Shown: positions 9,173 to 21,041, numbered from the stretch's first letter. The stretch is DNA of 64,000 bases from Actinomycetes bacterium (GCA_031272275.1 JAISUC010000003.1:1-64000); one strand, 5' to 3'. Notes: generated from the letters alone by a model not told the origin. Program-made: numbers and translations.

Positions 9173-9691
9173 ATGAAACTCAGCTATCGCACCCGTTCGG
9201 TCGACACCGTCACCCCCGAACTGGCGAACCTCATATATAACAACCTCTATCGCGATTGGGGAGTGCCGCGCGACCACGACTGGTTACAGGCGGCCGACGG
9301 CGGCTATTTCCTCATGCAGTTGCTGACTGACGACGACCCCACTGACGACGCGGATCAATTGGGGGAGCACGTCCCGGCGTCTTGCGGCAAACTGACGGGC
9401 GCCCTGCGCTTGATGCCGGTCGACCCCGAACACCCCGACCGCCAGCAGATTCGCCAGGTGGCCGTCGACCCCGACCTGCGCGGCCGTGGTTTGGGACGCG
9501 CTCTGATGGATCGCGCGCGTCAATGGGCTGCCGAACACGGTGCCCGCGTGCTGTGGCTCAAAGCGCGCAAGCCCGCCTGGGGTTTCTACGAGCGCCTGGG
9601 CTACACCCGCGTCAGCGAGCTCTACCTGTCACCGCTCACCAAAATCCCGCACATCACCATGGAGCTCGCCACCATGGAACGCCTGACCTAA
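9173..9691 (+). CDS. GNAT family N-acetyltransferase
   Basis: IRQVAVDPDLRGRGLGRALMDRARQWAAEHGARVLWLKARKPAWGFYERLGYTRVSE. Confidence 0.85.
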   Translation: MKLSYRTRSVDTVTPELANLIYNNLYRDWGVPRDHDWLQAADGGYFLMQLLTDDDPTDDADQLGEHVPASCGKLTGALRLMPVDPEHPDRQQIRQVAVDPDLRGRGLGRALMDRARQWAAEHGARVLWLKARKPAWGFYERLGYTRVSELYLSPLTKIPHITMELATMERLT

Positions 9692-9711
9692 TATCCCGAG
9701 CCGGTGTCCCC

Positions 9712-9813
9712 GTCGTCAAGCAGCTGAAAGTGAAACTGACCTCGGCAAAGGCAACCAATGATAAGGTGACGTTCAAATCGTCAAAGGCAGGAGTCCTGAA
9801 AGTCGACAAAGCG
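9712..9813 (+). pseudogene. Orphan fragment of a bacterial Ig-like (Big_2-type) domain
   Basis: Frame 1 reads VVKQLKVKLTSAKATNDKVTFKSSKAGVLKVDKA without a start codon, then runs into a palindromic repeat. Confidence 0.45.
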
Positions 9814-9825
9814 CGGAGCGCGCCC

Positions 9826-9905
9826 CAACGTCATTGCGAGCCCGCCGCAGGCGGCCGTGGCAATCCATGCGGCGACGACAGCCGCCGGACAACAGGACCC
9901 GTGCG
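9826..9905. repeat. Dispersed palindromic repeat copy
   Basis: caacgtCATTGCGAGcccgccgcaggcggccgtgGCAATCCAtgcggcgacgacagccgccgg. Confidence 0.7.
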
Positions 9906-9946
9906 CAGCGCGGGATTTGGTGAATTTGGAGTTTTCGAAAAGTTAG

Positions 9947-9975
9947 GCTTGACTTACCGCTTCTTTTTATAATAA
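9947..9975 (+). promoter_or_regulatory. Putative rpoBC promoter
   Basis: TTGACT-N17-TAATAA upstream of the rpoB start. Confidence 0.5.
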
Positions 9976-10028
9976 AATCACAGATTGCTGAAATTCGCGA
10001 AACTACGGATTTGAGGAGGAATCAACCA

Positions 10029-13000
10029 GTGTCGAAATCAGCCGGTTCCCCTGCCCTGTCACACGTCGTCCCGCCTGCGCAGGCAATGCGTCGGAGCTTT
10101 GGAAAAAGCCCCGAAATCCTCGAGGTTCCAAACCTCATCGGTATACAGAAGGATTCATTTGCGTGGTTCATGGATTATGGACTGCGCGCGGTGTTTGATG
10201 AAATCTCTCCGATTACCGACCGTGATGAACGCTTTGCGGTGCGCTTTGGTGTGGCCGACCCGAACAACATCGTCGCACCGAAAGGCTATCTGTTCGGAGA
10301 GCCGAAAAACACGGTCGACGAATGCAAGGAAAAGGGCCTGACCTATCAGGCATCCCTTTCCGCAAACGTCTCGGTCGTCAACCGCGAGACTGGTGAGGAA
10401 ATTACCAAAAACCTGGTCTATCTGGGCGACTTCCCCACGATGACCGATCGCGCGACCTTTGTCATCAACGGCAGCGAGCGCGTCATCGTCAGTCTGTTGC
10501 AGCGTTCCCCGGGCGTGTATTTCGCCATCGACGAGCGCCGCGACAAGAACAGCTACTATACCGCCGAGCTCAAGCCGCACCGTGGTGCGCCGCTTTCGTT
10601 CGAGATGGATCGCGCGGGCGCCATCCAGGCCAACGTCAACCGCAGCCGCAAGGTTCCGGTCACGATGTTTTTGCGCGCAATCGGACTGGCCTCGACCGAT
10701 GCCGAGCTGCTGGCGCTGTTCGACAACTCCGAGACCATTCAGCGTACTTTGGATCGCGACCCCATCAAGGATTGCGACGAGGCCCTGCTGGAGGTCTACA
10801 AGCGTCTGCGCCCCGGCGAGCACCCCACACTGGAAAGCGCGACCGCGCTGTTGAAGGGGCTGTACTTTGACGCCCGCCGCTATGACCTGGCACGTGTCGG
10901 TCGCTATCAAATCAACAAGAAACTGAACCTGGAATTCGGCGACGAGCAAACCGCGCTGGAACCCGAGGACATCATCGCGACGGTGCGCTATCTGTGCAAC
11001 TTGGTTGACGGCGTCGAGGGCTATACCATTGACGACATCGACCATTTGGGCAACCGCCGTATCTCGACTGCCGGCGAACTGATTCAAAACCAGTTCCGCG
11101 TCGGTCTGGCGCGTATGGCACGCACCGTCAGCGAGCGTATGTCGACGCTGGCTGCCGAGGAAATAGACGTGAACCAGCTGATCAACATCCGTCCGATCAG
11201 CGCATCCATCAAAGAGTTCTTTGGCAGCTCGCAGCTGTCCCAGTTTATGGATCAGACCAACCCTGTTGCGGGACTGGCGCACAAGCGCCGCCTGTCCGCC
11301 ATCGGTCGCGGCGGTATCCGCAGCGCGCGCGAGGCGAAAATCGACGTGCGCGACGTGCACCCCAGCCACTATGGCCGTATCTGCCCGATTGAAACGCCGG
11401 AAGGCATGAACATCGGTCTGATCGGATCGCTGGCAACCTATGCACAGGTCAACAGCTACGGTTTCATCGAGACCCCGTACCGCATCGTGCGCAACGGCAA
11501 GGTCACCGACGAGATCCGCTATCTGACCGCCGATGCCGAAGAGCGCGAGGTCATCGCACAGGCAAACGAGCCCTTTGATGCAAAAACCGGTACTTTTGCC
11601 AACGAGCGCGTGCTGTGCCGCGTCAAGGGCGAGGGAGTCGACGGACAGTTCGGCGAGCCCGAAGAGCGCGAGCCGGCTGACGTCACCTATATGGACATCT
11701 CGCCGAAACAGATGGTATCCGCCGTCACCGCGCTGATTCCGTTCCTGGAGCACGACGACGCGAACCGCGCCCTGATGGGTGCGAACATGCAGCGTCAGGC
11801 AGTTCCGCTGATGCGTCCGTCCAGCCCCCTGGTGGGGACCGGTATCGAAAACCGGGTTGCACAGGATTCGGGCGAGGTCATTTTGGCCAAGCGTGCGGGT
11901 ACGGTGACGTCTGTCGACGGCAAGCACATCGCCATCCGTTCCGACGAGGACGGGGCGACCGATACCTACACGCTGCCGAAGTTCCGCCGTTCCAACCAGT
12001 CGACCTGCCTGAATTATCGCCCCTTGATTTCGCTGGGTGATAAGGTCGAGCCCCAACAGCCGATCGCAGACGGTCCTTCGACTGCCGGCGGCGAGCTCGC
12101 GCTGGGACAAAACCTGCTGGTCGCCTTTATGCCCTGGGAAGGGTACAACTACGAGGACGCCATCATCTTGTCCGAGCGCGTGGTGCGTGACGACCTGTTG
12201 ACCAGTATTCACATCAAAGAATACGAGACCGAGGCCCGCGAGACCAAACTGGGTCCCGAGGAAATCACGCGCGAGATCCCGAACGTCGGCGAGGATATGC
12301 TGTCGAATCTGGACGAGAACGGTATCATCCGAATCGGAACCGAGGTCAACCCCGGCGATATACTGGTCGGAAAGGTCACCCCGAAAGGTGAATCCGGCGA
12401 GCCCACCGCCGAGGAGCGTCTGTTGCGTCAGATTTTCGGCGAGAAAGCGCACGATGTGCGCGACAGCTCGCTGAAGGTGCCGCACGGTGTCTCGGGCCGC
12501 ATCATCGAGGTACAGGAAGTCGAAAGCGGCCAAGAGGGCGTCGAGCTGAAGCGCGGCGTCAACAAGCTGGTTCGCGTCTTTGTCGCCCAAAAGCGCAAGA
12601 TTCAGGAAGGCGACAAGCTGGCGGGACGCCACGGCAATAAGGGTGTCATCTCAAAGATTCTGCCCATCGAGGATATGCCGTTTTTGGCAGATGGAACGCC
12701 GGTCGATATTATCTTGAACCCGATGGGCGTCCCCAGCCGTATGAACGTCGGGCAGTTGCTGGAAACGCACCTGGGCTGGGCGGCAGCCGCCGGCTTCAAC
12801 GACGATCCCAAGGCAAAGACACCGGCACCGGCACGCATGCGTGTCGCGACACCGGTGTTCGACGGTGCCCGTGAGGACGAAATCAGCGATTGTATGCTGA
12901 AGGCAAACCATAACCTGGAGCTGCGCGCCGCTGCGCGTTACGGTGATAAGGCGCTGCCGGCATTCGTGCCCCAGATCAGCGAAAAGGGCAAGATCACGTT

Positions 13001-13778
13001 GTTCAACGGACGTACCGGTGAGCCGTTCCACGAGCCGGTGACGGTCGGCGAGATCTATATGCTGAAACTGCACCATTTGGTCGACGACAAGATCCACGCA
13101 CGCTCGACCGGGCCCTACAGCCTAGTCACCCAGCAGCCGTTGGGCGGTAAGGCGCAGTTCGGCGGTCAGCGCTTCGGAGAAATGGAAGTCTGGGCCTTGT
13201 ATGCCTATGGCGCCGCCTATCTGTTGCGCGAGATCCTGACCGTGAAATCCGACGACCTGGTTGGCCGCGTCAAGGCATACGAGTCCATCGTCAAAGGCGA
13301 GAACATTCCCGAACCGGGTATGCCCGAATCCTTTAACGTGTTGGTGACCGAGCTTAAGGCCTTGGGTCTGAACATCGAGGCTCTGACCGACACGGGTGAC
13401 CACATCGAGCTGGCCGACATTGAGGCGGAGGGCGGCGCGGATGCCACCAGCCTGCTGAATCTGGAAGGCATGGATCCGGACGCCGTGAGCGAATTCCTCA
13501 AGGCATCGGGTGTCGAGGAGGCTCCGGTCGACCCGCCGATTCATTTCGATTGGAACTTTGACGATCTTGACGAAATCGGCAACCCCTTGCCGGACACGCC
13601 GCTGGGTGTTAAACCGGTGTCTGACCTGGATAAACCGCTGGATTTCGATATGGATCTGTCCGGTGAAATCGATTTGGGTGCCATCGATGCCCTGAATGCG
13701 GCTGCAGAAAAAGAAGACGCGGGGACGCACTCCCCCGATAAAACGGATAAAACCGACGCCACCGACGGAGAGGAGTAG
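10029..13778 (+). CDS. rpoB: DNA-directed RNA polymerase subunit beta
   Basis: Clear RpoB throughout ([42 protein letters not shown]). GTG start at 10029 after gaggagg. Long acidic C-terminal extension. Confidence 0.98.
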   Translation: MSKSAGSPALSHVVPPAQAMRRSFGKSPEILEVPNLIGIQKDSFAWFMDYGLRAVFDEISPITDRDERFAVRFGVADPNNIVAPKGYLFGEPKNTVDECKEKGLTYQASLSANVSVVNRETGEEITKNLVYLGDFPTMTDRATFVINGSERVIVSLLQRSPGVYFAIDERRDKNSYYTAELKPHRGAPLSFEMDRAGAIQANVNRSRKVPVTMFLRAIGLASTDAELLALFDNSETIQRTLDRDPIKDCDEALLEVYKRLRPGEHPTLESATALLKGLYFDARRYDLARVGRYQINKKLNLEFGDEQTALEPEDIIATVRYLCNLVDGVEGYTIDDIDHLGNRRISTAGELIQNQFRVGLARMARTVSERMSTLAAEEIDVNQLINIRPISASIKEFFGSSQLSQFMDQTNPVAGLAHKRRLSAIGRGGIRSAREAKIDVRDVHPSHYGRICPIETPEGMNIGLIGSLATYAQVNSYGFIETPYRIVRNGKVTDEIRYLTADAEEREVIAQANEPFDAKTGTFANERVLCRVKGEGVDGQFGEPEEREPADVTYMDISPKQMVSAVTALIPFLEHDDANRALMGANMQRQAVPLMRPSSPLVGTGIENRVAQDSGEVILAKRAGTVTSVDGKHIAIRSDEDGATDTYTLPKFRRSNQSTCLNYRPLISLGDKVEPQQPIADGPSTAGGELALGQNLLVAFMPWEGYNYEDAIILSERVVRDDLLTSIHIKEYETEARETKLGPEEITREIPNVGEDMLSNLDENGIIRIGTEVNPGDILVGKVTPKGESGEPTAEERLLRQIFGEKAHDVRDSSLKVPHGVSGRIIEVQEVESGQEGVELKRGVNKLVRVFVAQKRKIQEGDKLAGRHGNKGVISKILPIEDMPFLADGTPVDIILNPMGVPSRMNVGQLLETHLGWAAAAGFNDDPKAKTPAPARMRVATPVFDGAREDEISDCMLKANHNLELRAAARYGDKALPAFVPQISEKGKITLFNGRTGEPFHEPVTVGEIYMLKLHHLVDDKIHARSTGPYSLVTQQPLGGKAQFGGQRFGEMEVWALYAYGAAYLLREILTVKSDDLVGRVKAYESIVKGENIPEPGMPESFNVLVTELKALGLNIEALTDTGDHIELADIEAEGGADATSLLNLEGMDPDAVSEFLKASGVEEAPVDPPIHFDWNFDDLDEIGNPLPDTPLGVKPVSDLDKPLDFDMDLSGEIDLGAIDALNAAAEKEDAGTHSPDKTDKTDATDGEE

Positions 13779-13780
13779 TC

Positions 13781-16700
13781 GTGCCCGACGTTGATGTGAG
13801 TTCATTTGATCGCCTGCGAATTAAGCTGTCCAGCTCGGAAGAGATGCGCAGCTGGTCATACGGCGAGGTGAAAAAGGCCGAGACGATTAACTATCGTTCG
13901 CAAAAGCCCGAGAAGGATGGCTTGTTCTGCGAGCGCATTTTCGGGCCGACCAAGGATTGGGAGTGCGCCTGTGGCAAGTACCGGCGTGTGCGCTATCGCG
14001 GGATCGTCTGCGAGCGCTGCGGCGTCGAGGTCACCAAGGCAAAGGTGCGCCGCGAGCGCATGGGACATATCGAGCTGGCAAGCCCTGTGAGCCACGTGTG
14101 GTACACCCAAGGCGTTGCCAAGCATATGTCGACGCTGCTGGATATCAAGTACAAGGACTTGGAAAAGGTGCTGTATTTCGTGTCGCCGATTATCACGAGC
14201 GTGGACGCGGAACAGCGCGCCGAGGACTTGGCGGATTTGCGTGACGAGGTCGAGAGCGCCATCGAGGAGTTCGAGCGCGAGCGTGACCGTGACCTGCAGG
14301 CGATCAAAGAAGAGGCCGATTTGGCGCTGGCGGTTGCCGTGCAGGATCTGGATGACGTGGATGCCGCGGTTGCACTGTCGAAATCCGCTGAGGGTCGTTC
14401 GATCAAGAGCGCACAAAAAGGAGCAGCCAAAGGCGACGCCGGGGCGATTGAAAAGCTGGACGCCTTGATGGCGCAGTATTCGCTGGCGGCGCGCTATCCG
14501 GGTGCCGCTGAAAAGCTGGCGGCGCTGCGTGCGGGCGAGCTGGAGTACGACGATGACGCGATCCGCTATGGGGATGACGAGCCGGCGGAGCGCTTGAAGA
14601 AAATCGTGAAAGAGACCGAGGCCGCGCTGACCGACATCATCGATGACTATAACGAGCGTGTCGAGCTGCGCCAAGAGGCATTCGAGGCCTTTAAGAAGCT
14701 GGTCCCGATGCAGATTTTCGACGATGAGGTCGTCTATCGCGAGATGTATCGTCTGTTCGGTCCGCAGATTGCGGCTGACGGCTCGGTGCGTGACGAGGGC
14801 TATTTCACCGGCGGCATGGGTGCGGAGCACGTCCGTGACCTGCTGGAAAACCTGCAATTGGAAGAGCTGCGCTCGACCTTGCGTCAGCAACTGAGCGAGG
14901 CACACGCGGCAAGCGAAGACCCCACGGTGGTCAGTGCCGCGACCAAGAAAATCATCAAGCGTCTGTCGGTGGTCGACGCCTTTGTCCAGTCTGGAATCGA
15001 TCCGACTTGGATGATTCTGGATGTCGTGCCGGTTATGCCGCCCGAGCTGCGCCCGATGGTACAGCTGGACGGTGGGCGTTTTGCGACCAGTGACCTGAAC
15101 GATCTGTATCGTCGCGTCATCAACCGCAACAACCGCTTGAAGAAACTGCTGGACTTGAATGCACCCGACATCATCGTCAACAACGAAAAGCGCATGCTGC
15201 AGGAAGCCGTCGACAAGCTGTTCGACAACCGTCGTGACGATCGTCGTCAGGTCAAGGGACCGTCGGGACGCGCTCTGAAATCGCTGTCGCATACGCTGAA
15301 CGGCAAGCAAGGACGTTTCCGTCAGAACCTGCTGGGCAAGCGCGTCGATTATTCCGGCCGTTCGGTTATCGTCGGTGGTCCGGAGCTGAAACTGCATCAG
15401 TGCGGTCTGCCGAAATATATGGCGCTGGAGTTGTTCAAGCCCTTTGTCATGAAGCGTCTGGTCGACCGCTATAACGTGTCCGAGGGACATGAGGGTGCCG
15501 CCAACATCAAGGCGGCCAAGAAACTGGTCGAGCGTCAGCGCCCCATCGTCTGGGACGTGCTGGAAGAGGTCATCAGTGACCATCCCGTGTTGCTGAACCG
15601 CGCACCTACGCTGCACCGTCTGGGTATTCAGGCGTTCGAGCCGGTGCTGGTCGAGGGTAAGGCCATTCAGCTGCATCCGCTGGTCTGTACGGCGTTTAAC
15701 GCGGACTTTGACGGTGACCAGATGGCCGTGCATATTCCGTTGTCGACCGAGGCACAGGCAGAGGCACGCGTGCTGATGCTGTCGTCGAACAATATCAAGT
15801 CGCCGGCAAACGGCAAACCGCTGGCAACGCCGTCGCAGGACATGGTGTTGGGTATCTATCACCTGACCACCGTGCGCGACGACGCGCGTGGTACCGGGCG
15901 TTCGTTCATTTCGCCGCGCGAGGCAAAGCTGGCGTACGACGCACGTGCCGATCTGGACCTGAACGCGCTGATCAACGTACGCGTCGAGCGTGCGCGCACC
16001 ATGTGGACCGACAAGGGTGACCTGGCGGCGTCACTGGCGGGCAAGGGCGGCAAGAAAGTCAAGAAGGGCGCGCGTATTCAGACCACTGTGGGTCGCATTA
16101 TGTTCAACGAGGCGCTGCCCGATGACTATGCCTTTATCAACTATCAGTTGGACAAGGGCGCGGTTGCCGCCATCGTCGAGGACCTGGCATTGAAGTATCC
16201 CACCAAGCAGATGAGTGAGGTGCTGGACGAGCTGAAGCGTTTGGGCTTCCACTATGCCACGCACGCGGGGTTGACCGTGTCGCTGTATGATGCGATGACT
16301 CCGCCGACCAAGGGCGAAATTCTGGCGAAGTACGAGCGCCAGGCGCGCGAAATCGAAGACCAGTACCAGATGGGTGCGCTGACCGCCGACGAGCGTCACC
16401 GCGAGGTCGTCGCCATTTGGAACAAGGCGACCGACGAAGTCGGCGATGCCATGATCGAGAGCTTTGACAAGACCAACCCCATCTATACGATGGCGGTATC
16501 CGGTGCCCGTGGTAACTTGAAGCAAATCCGTCAGCTGGCGGGTATGCGTGGTCTGATGCAGTCGCCAAAGGGTGACGTCATCGACCGTCCCATCAAGACG
16601 AACTTCCGCGAGGGCCTGTCGGTGTTGGAGTACTTTATTTCGACGCACGGCGCCCGCAAGGGTCTGGCGGACACGGCACTGGGAACCGAGCAGGGTGGAT

Positions 16701-18445
16701 ATACGACCCGCCGTTTCCTGGACTTTGTGCATGACGCGATCGTCCGCACCGAGGACTGCGGGACCCACGAGGGTGTCGAGATGCCGCTGCGTGCGTCGCA
16801 TCACGGCGGTGGTCTGGACGCGAACCTGATCGGCCGCGTGGTATCCGCCGACGTGAAGGGCGCGGACGGCACCGTGCTGCTACAGGCTGACGAGTACATC
16901 ACCGATGCCGCGCAACTGCAGGCATTTGAGGATGCCGGTGTCACGACGGTGACCGTGCGTACGGCCTTGACCTGTCTGGAAGGTCGCGGCATTTGTCAAA
17001 AATGCTATGGATATGACTTGTCGAACGGCAAGCCGGTCGAGGTCGGAACCGCCGTCGGTGTTATCGCCGCGCAATCCATCGGCGAGCCGGGCACGCAGCT
17101 GACGATGCGTACCTTCCACACCGGTGGTGTTGCCGGAAAGGACATTACCGACAAAGAGTCCGGTCTGGCATTGGTGACTGAAATCCTCGAGTCGCCCAAG
17201 GCCAACCGTACCTTTGCCGAGTTGGCGCATATCGACGGAACGGTGAGCTACGAGCCCGCAGGCGACCAGATGGTGATTGTGGTCACCGCCGCCGGCAAGA
17301 AAAAGCAGCTGTGGAAGTCAAAGCCGGTCGACGCGGCGACGATTGTGGTCGCCGAGGGTGCCACCGTGACTGCAGGGGATGCGCTGACGAAGGGGCGCCC
17401 CTATGGTCCGGATCGTCTGGCGATCGTCGGCCGCGACAAGATGCTGCGCTGGATCATAGACGAGCTGCAGAGCGTGTATCGCGGTCAGGGCGTCGAGCTG
17501 AACGACAAGCACTTCGAGATCATCGCGTCGCGCATGCTGTCGAAAGTCAAGATTCTGGAAAGCGGCGACACCGATTTCCTGGTCGACAGCTATGTGGACC
17601 GTCTGGCATATCTCGAGGCGAACGATCGCGTGATTGCCGAGGGCGGCAAGCCCGCAGAGGCGCGCGATACCCTGATCGGTCCTTTGCAGATCGTGCGTGC
17701 CTCGACCCGTTCGCTGGGCAGCGAGTCCTTCCTGTCGCTGTCGTCGTTTATGTGGACGACGACCGTACTGGCACAAGCGGCCATTGAGGCCCGCGAGGAC
17801 GATCTGGTCGGCCTGAAGGAAAACGTCATCATCGGTAAGCTGATTCCGGCGGGTACCGGCATGAAGCGCTACCGTAAGGTCGGCGTGTCGTACCGTGGAA
17901 CCATCGTCGGTTCCACCAATGCCGACGAACTGGACCTGGCACCGGAAAACCTGCGCGATGATTTGCGCGAGATCGAGAGTATGGTGCCCGAGCCCGCCAT
18001 TTGGGACATCGACCCGGATGACTTCGTCGCGCGTATGATGTGGAGTGACGAAGACGATGATTCCGATGTCGATGTGTCCGAGTATCTGGGCAAGGCGTTC
18101 GATCCGACGGTGGTCGACGACAGCGGATCCGACATCGATTATGACGAGCTGTTAGGGACACCGGTTGCGGCAGGCGGCAACGAGAGCATCGATCGTCTGG
18201 TTGCCGGCGACGTGGATGATTTTGTGATTGACGAATCCGCGCCACAGGGCTTTGACTTGTCGCTGCATGACATCGGCGTTTCGACCCGCTGGGTCAAGAA
18301 ATTCGCCGAGGGCGGCATCACTGCCGCCGGTGAACTGGCGGGCAAAAGCGTCGATGACCTGCTAAAGATTGCGGGCATCGGACAGACGGCAATCGACGAA
18401 GTGGTTGCGGGCTTGCGCCGTTTTAAGCTGCCCCCGCTGAAATAG
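13781..18445 (+). CDS. rpoC: DNA-directed RNA polymerase subunit beta' with C-terminal extension
   Basis: Zinc-binding [23 protein letters not shown]; catalytic [34 protein letters not shown] start. Confidence 0.98.
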   Translation: MPDVDVSSFDRLRIKLSSSEEMRSWSYGEVKKAETINYRSQKPEKDGLFCERIFGPTKDWECACGKYRRVRYRGIVCERCGVEVTKAKVRRERMGHIELASPVSHVWYTQGVAKHMSTLLDIKYKDLEKVLYFVSPIITSVDAEQRAEDLADLRDEVESAIEEFERERDRDLQAIKEEADLALAVAVQDLDDVDAAVALSKSAEGRSIKSAQKGAAKGDAGAIEKLDALMAQYSLAARYPGAAEKLAALRAGELEYDDDAIRYGDDEPAERLKKIVKETEAALTDIIDDYNERVELRQEAFEAFKKLVPMQIFDDEVVYREMYRLFGPQIAADGSVRDEGYFTGGMGAEHVRDLLENLQLEELRSTLRQQLSEAHAASEDPTVVSAATKKIIKRLSVVDAFVQSGIDPTWMILDVVPVMPPELRPMVQLDGGRFATSDLNDLYRRVINRNNRLKKLLDLNAPDIIVNNEKRMLQEAVDKLFDNRRDDRRQVKGPSGRALKSLSHTLNGKQGRFRQNLLGKRVDYSGRSVIVGGPELKLHQCGLPKYMALELFKPFVMKRLVDRYNVSEGHEGAANIKAAKKLVERQRPIVWDVLEEVISDHPVLLNRAPTLHRLGIQAFEPVLVEGKAIQLHPLVCTAFNADFDGDQMAVHIPLSTEAQAEARVLMLSSNNIKSPANGKPLATPSQDMVLGIYHLTTVRDDARGTGRSFISPREAKLAYDARADLDLNALINVRVERARTMWTDKGDLAASLAGKGGKKVKKGARIQTTVGRIMFNEALPDDYAFINYQLDKGAVAAIVEDLALKYPTKQMSEVLDELKRLGFHYATHAGLTVSLYDAMTPPTKGEILAKYERQAREIEDQYQMGALTADERHREVVAIWNKATDEVGDAMIESFDKTNPIYTMAVSGARGNLKQIRQLAGMRGLMQSPKGDVIDRPIKTNFREGLSVLEYFISTHGARKGLADTALGTEQGGYTTRRFLDFVHDAIVRTEDCGTHEGVEMPLRASHHGGGLDANLIGRVVSADVKGADGTVLLQADEYITDAAQLQAFEDAGVTTVTVRTALTCLEGRGICQKCYGYDLSNGKPVEVGTAVGVIAAQSIGEPGTQLTMRTFHTGGVAGKDITDKESGLALVTEILESPKANRTFAELAHIDGTVSYEPAGDQMVIVVTAAGKKKQLWKSKPVDAATIVVAEGATVTAGDALTKGRPYGPDRLAIVGRDKMLRWIIDELQSVYRGQGVELNDKHFEIIASRMLSKVKILESGDTDFLVDSYVDRLAYLEANDRVIAEGGKPAEARDTLIGPLQIVRASTRSLGSESFLSLSSFMWTTTVLAQAAIEAREDDLVGLKENVIIGKLIPAGTGMKRYRKVGVSYRGTIVGSTNADELDLAPENLRDDLREIESMVPEPAIWDIDPDDFVARMMWSDEDDDSDVDVSEYLGKAFDPTVVDDSGSDIDYDELLGTPVAAGGNESIDRLVAGDVDDFVIDESAPQGFDLSLHDIGVSTRWVKKFAEGGITAAGELAGKSVDDLLKIAGIGQTAIDEVVAGLRRFKLPPLK

Positions 18446-18556
18446 GACCGAAATAACGCGGCACCGTCGCGGCATCCGTGGCTCCACGCGCGGGGTCGCC
18501 CGTGCCACGCTCACGGTGCCTAGTGGCCGAGTGCCCCGAGTGCCTATATAAAACGA

Positions 18557-18588
18557 AAAACGACCCCGCCACTCGGCGGGGTCGTTTT
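18557..18588. terminator. Bidirectional intrinsic terminator after rpoC
   Basis: AAAACGACCCCGCC-actc-GGCGGGGTCGTTTT, 14 bp stem with flanking A/T tracts. Confidence 0.9.
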
Positions 18589-18633
18589 ATCTGTCTGCTT
18601 GTTTGTCCGGTCGGCGTTCGATCGGCCCGGCCC

Positions 18634-18882
18634 TTACACGACGGTGACTTCGACTCCGTCACCCGTATCTGCCGCCCCGGCCTCGTCGCCGGCATCTTCC
18701 AGCAGGCGGCGCGCCTCTTTCAACAGCCGGGCTGCCCGCTCGACCGCGTCCGTCGATTCCAGGTTGGCGTGTCCGGCCAAATGCGCGATTTCTTTCACCC
18801 AGCCTTCTGTCACGCCGCATTGTTCACCGGCGATTTCCAGCAGCAGTTTCAGTTGATTGTGATTGACTCCGTTTTGGCACAT
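18634..18882 (-). CDS. Small protein of unknown function
   Basis: 82 aa ORF upstream of the terminator, helical and acidic; same orientation as trxA. Confidence 0.5.
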   Translation of the reverse strand: MCQNGVNHNQLKLLLEIAGEQCGVTEGWVKEIAHLAGHANLESTDAVERAARLLKEARRLLEDAGDEAGAADTGDGVEVTVV

Positions 18883-18915
18883 CCGAACGGCCTCCCGTCT
18901 GTTCTTTTCAAACGC

Positions 18916-19233
18916 CTAGGCTGATTGCACCTCTGCCAGCAGACGTGCTTTCGGCATCCCGCCGGTGATGCGCTTGACGGGCTGTCCATCCTTGAACACC
19001 ACAAAGGTCGGAATCGACATCACATCGAACTTCTGCGCCGTCGCGGGGTTCTCGTCCACGTTGACCTGCGCTATGGTGATGTCCGTATTCTCGGCCGCCA
19101 GCTCTTTCAAAATCGGCTCCATCGCCCGACACGGTCCACACCACGGAGCCCAGAAATCCACCAGAGTGGTGCCGGTGCCGCTCTCGATATCGGCGGCGAA
19201 ACTTGCGTCGGTGACCTGCTTCAATTCTGACAT
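18916..19233 (-). CDS. trxA: Thioredoxin
   Basis: TLVDFWAPWCGPCRAMEPILKELAAE...VNVDENPATAQKFDVMSIPTFVVFKDGQPV. Likely start MSELKQ at 19233. Confidence 0.95.
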   Translation of the reverse strand: MSELKQVTDASFAADIESGTGTTLVDFWAPWCGPCRAMEPILKELAAENTDITIAQVNVDENPATAQKFDVMSIPTFVVFKDGQPVKRITGGMPKARLLAEVQSA

Positions 19234-19287
19234 CGGAAAACCTACTTCCTTGCTCGAACTGTCATTACCGCTCAACGATACCACAGA

Positions 19288-19791
19288 TTATCGCAGCATG
19301 GGCTGTTTGCACGCGACCTTCATCTGATCCCAGGCGACCCGCTTTTTCCCGGCGTCATCCAGTGACCCGAAAAAGTCCGTCACCGTCACCGTTTCCACAA
19401 ATTCTGACGAGTACGTCCCGTCGTCCGCGTCAAACCGGGTGGCGACATCCGACTCCAAATAAACCAGACAACGTGCCCCCAGCGCATCCGCATAGACCTG
19501 CGGATCTGTGTCCGCGTCCGCATCCCCCAGACACAACAGCGCCGCGCCGACGGGGTTGTAACCCAGGGCGGCAGATGCTTTTGACAGGGCGGTGTGCGCG
19601 TCGTCGTCGATGGCAGTCCGCGCCCGTCCGGTGACAAACAGGATGTCCGCCCAAAACGCACCGGCAATCGGCGCCAGACGGCACGCCTGTCCCGCCGTAT
19701 CCAGCACGGCATCGGCGCGCGTGCGTATCAGCTGCGCCAGCTCATCGGCTGTCAGCTGCAGGTCCGCTATCAGGTCCATCCCACCCGCCAT
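19288..19791 (-). CDS. Protein of unknown function
   Basis: Frame with GC3 bias; start MAGGMDLIADLQLTADELAQLIRTR at 19791; the longer ORF upstream lacks support. Confidence 0.55.
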   Translation of the reverse strand: MAGGMDLIADLQLTADELAQLIRTRADAVLDTAGQACRLAPIAGAFWADILFVTGRARTAIDDDAHTALSKASAALGYNPVGAALLCLGDADADTDPQVYADALGARCLVYLESDVATRFDADDGTYSSEFVETVTVTDFFGSLDDAGKKRVAWDQMKVACKQPMLR

Positions 19792-19861
19792 GTTGTTTCC
19801 GCCTGTCCCGTCCTTTTCCGCCGTTTGTTTCCGGGCTTTCCTCCGTAGCCGCCGGTGCAGC

Positions 19862-20821
19862 CTACACCGGGGTGTGCGCAACAAACCAATCGTAGGTTTT
19901 GCGCAAGCCGACTTCCATCTCGACGGTGGCTTTCCATTCAAAGCTCGCAAGCGCCTTCGCAGCCGACAGCGCGCTGTGTTCGATGTCGCCGGGGCGTGCA
20001 GGCTGCAGGTCGAAGTCCTCGAACTGCCCGCTGATGCGCTGCAAGGCCTGTGACAGCTGCCGCACACTGACAGGCCAGCCGGACGAGATGTTGTATATAC
20101 CGGCAGCCGGCGCATCCGCCCGTTCGCAAAACCACAGGTCACCGCCGATCATTGACACCAGCGCCGCCACCACATCCCCGACGTACACAAAGTCGCGCGA
20201 CGCCGTCCCGTCCCCGTAAATCACCGGAGTCTGCCCGCAGGCCAGGGCACGGCAAAACTGCGCAACCACACCGCCCTCGCCGCCGCCGTCCTGGCGCGGA
20301 CCGTACACGTTCGAAAACCGCGCAATCGCATAGTCCACCTCCGCCTCGCGCAGTTCGCACGCCAGCAGCTCTTCGCCCAGCAACTTGGTCTCGCCGTACA
20401 GGTTGATAGGGGACGCCGGATACGTCTCGACCAGGGGCAGCGCATCGCGCGCCGGGTTGCCGTACACGGCGGCACTGGACGCAAACACCACGCGTTCGCA
20501 CCCCGCGGCAATCGCAGCGCGCGTGACGGCACGGGTGCCCTCGACATTCACGCGCCGGGTCAGTTTGGGCTTGCGTTCGGCGCGCGCCACCGACGACTGA
20601 GCCGCCAGATGCACGATGACCTGCGGCTGCCAGTCGACAACCGCCTGCACAAAGTCGTCGTCACAGATATCCATGTGGCGAAACAGGCTGCGTGGGTCGA
20701 TATTTTCCGCGCGCCCGGTCGACAGGTCGTCGACGACCATGACCTCGCCATCCAGTGCCAACAAATGCGTCACCAGATTAGTGCCGATAAAACCCGCGCC
20801 ACCCGTCACCAGAATCTTCAT
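19862..20821 (-). CDS. NAD-dependent epimerase/dehydratase (UDP-glucose 4-epimerase-like)
   Basis: MKILVTGGAGFIGTNLVTHLL, VHLAAQSSV, SSAAVYG, YGETKLLGE, RFSNVYGPRQ; SDR-extended motifs. Confidence 0.88.
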   Translation of the reverse strand: MKILVTGGAGFIGTNLVTHLLALDGEVMVVDDLSTGRAENIDPRSLFRHMDICDDDFVQAVVDWQPQVIVHLAAQSSVARAERKPKLTRRVNVEGTRAVTRAAIAAGCERVVFASSAAVYGNPARDALPLVETYPASPINLYGETKLLGEELLACELREAEVDYAIARFSNVYGPRQDGGGEGGVVAQFCRALACGQTPVIYGDGTASRDFVYVGDVVAALVSMIGGDLWFCERADAPAAGIYNISSGWPVSVRQLSQALQRISGQFEDFDLQPARPGDIEHSALSAAKALASFEWKATVEMEVGLRKTYDWFVAHTPV

Positions 20822-20830
20822 GCGGCCCCT

Positions 20831-20880
20831 TTCACATCAACTATCACATCAACTTTCACATCAACTGTCGCGTCGACTTC
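20831..20880. repeat. Tandem 12-mer repeat in the 5' region of the epimerase gene
   Basis: ttcacatcaact/atcacatcaact/ttcacatcaact/gtcgcgtcgact. Confidence 0.7.
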
Positions 20881-21041
20881 CCCGTCTGCGTCATGCATTC
20901 CGACAAAAGCATAGCACGCAATTCGGACGCACGCCCGTCCACGCTCGTGCACGTTCATGCTCGCGCTTGTCTCGCGGCTTTCCCGGGATACCCGTTTGGT
21001 TGGGGGAGTACGTCCCGGACTTGCAGTAGAATGGTTGCGGT

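Noticed and set aside
10155-12632. 825 aa minus-strand ORF opposite rpoB (and similar ORFs opposite rpoC, glmM, trxB, glmS and alr)
   Set aside because: Antisense open frames are expected in GC-rich genes with strong third-position bias; no RBS or domain signature.
18460-18545. Possible tRNA or small RNA between rpoC and its terminator
   Set aside because: No cloverleaf, T-loop GTTCGA-like or CCA features could be recognised; treated as 3' UTR.
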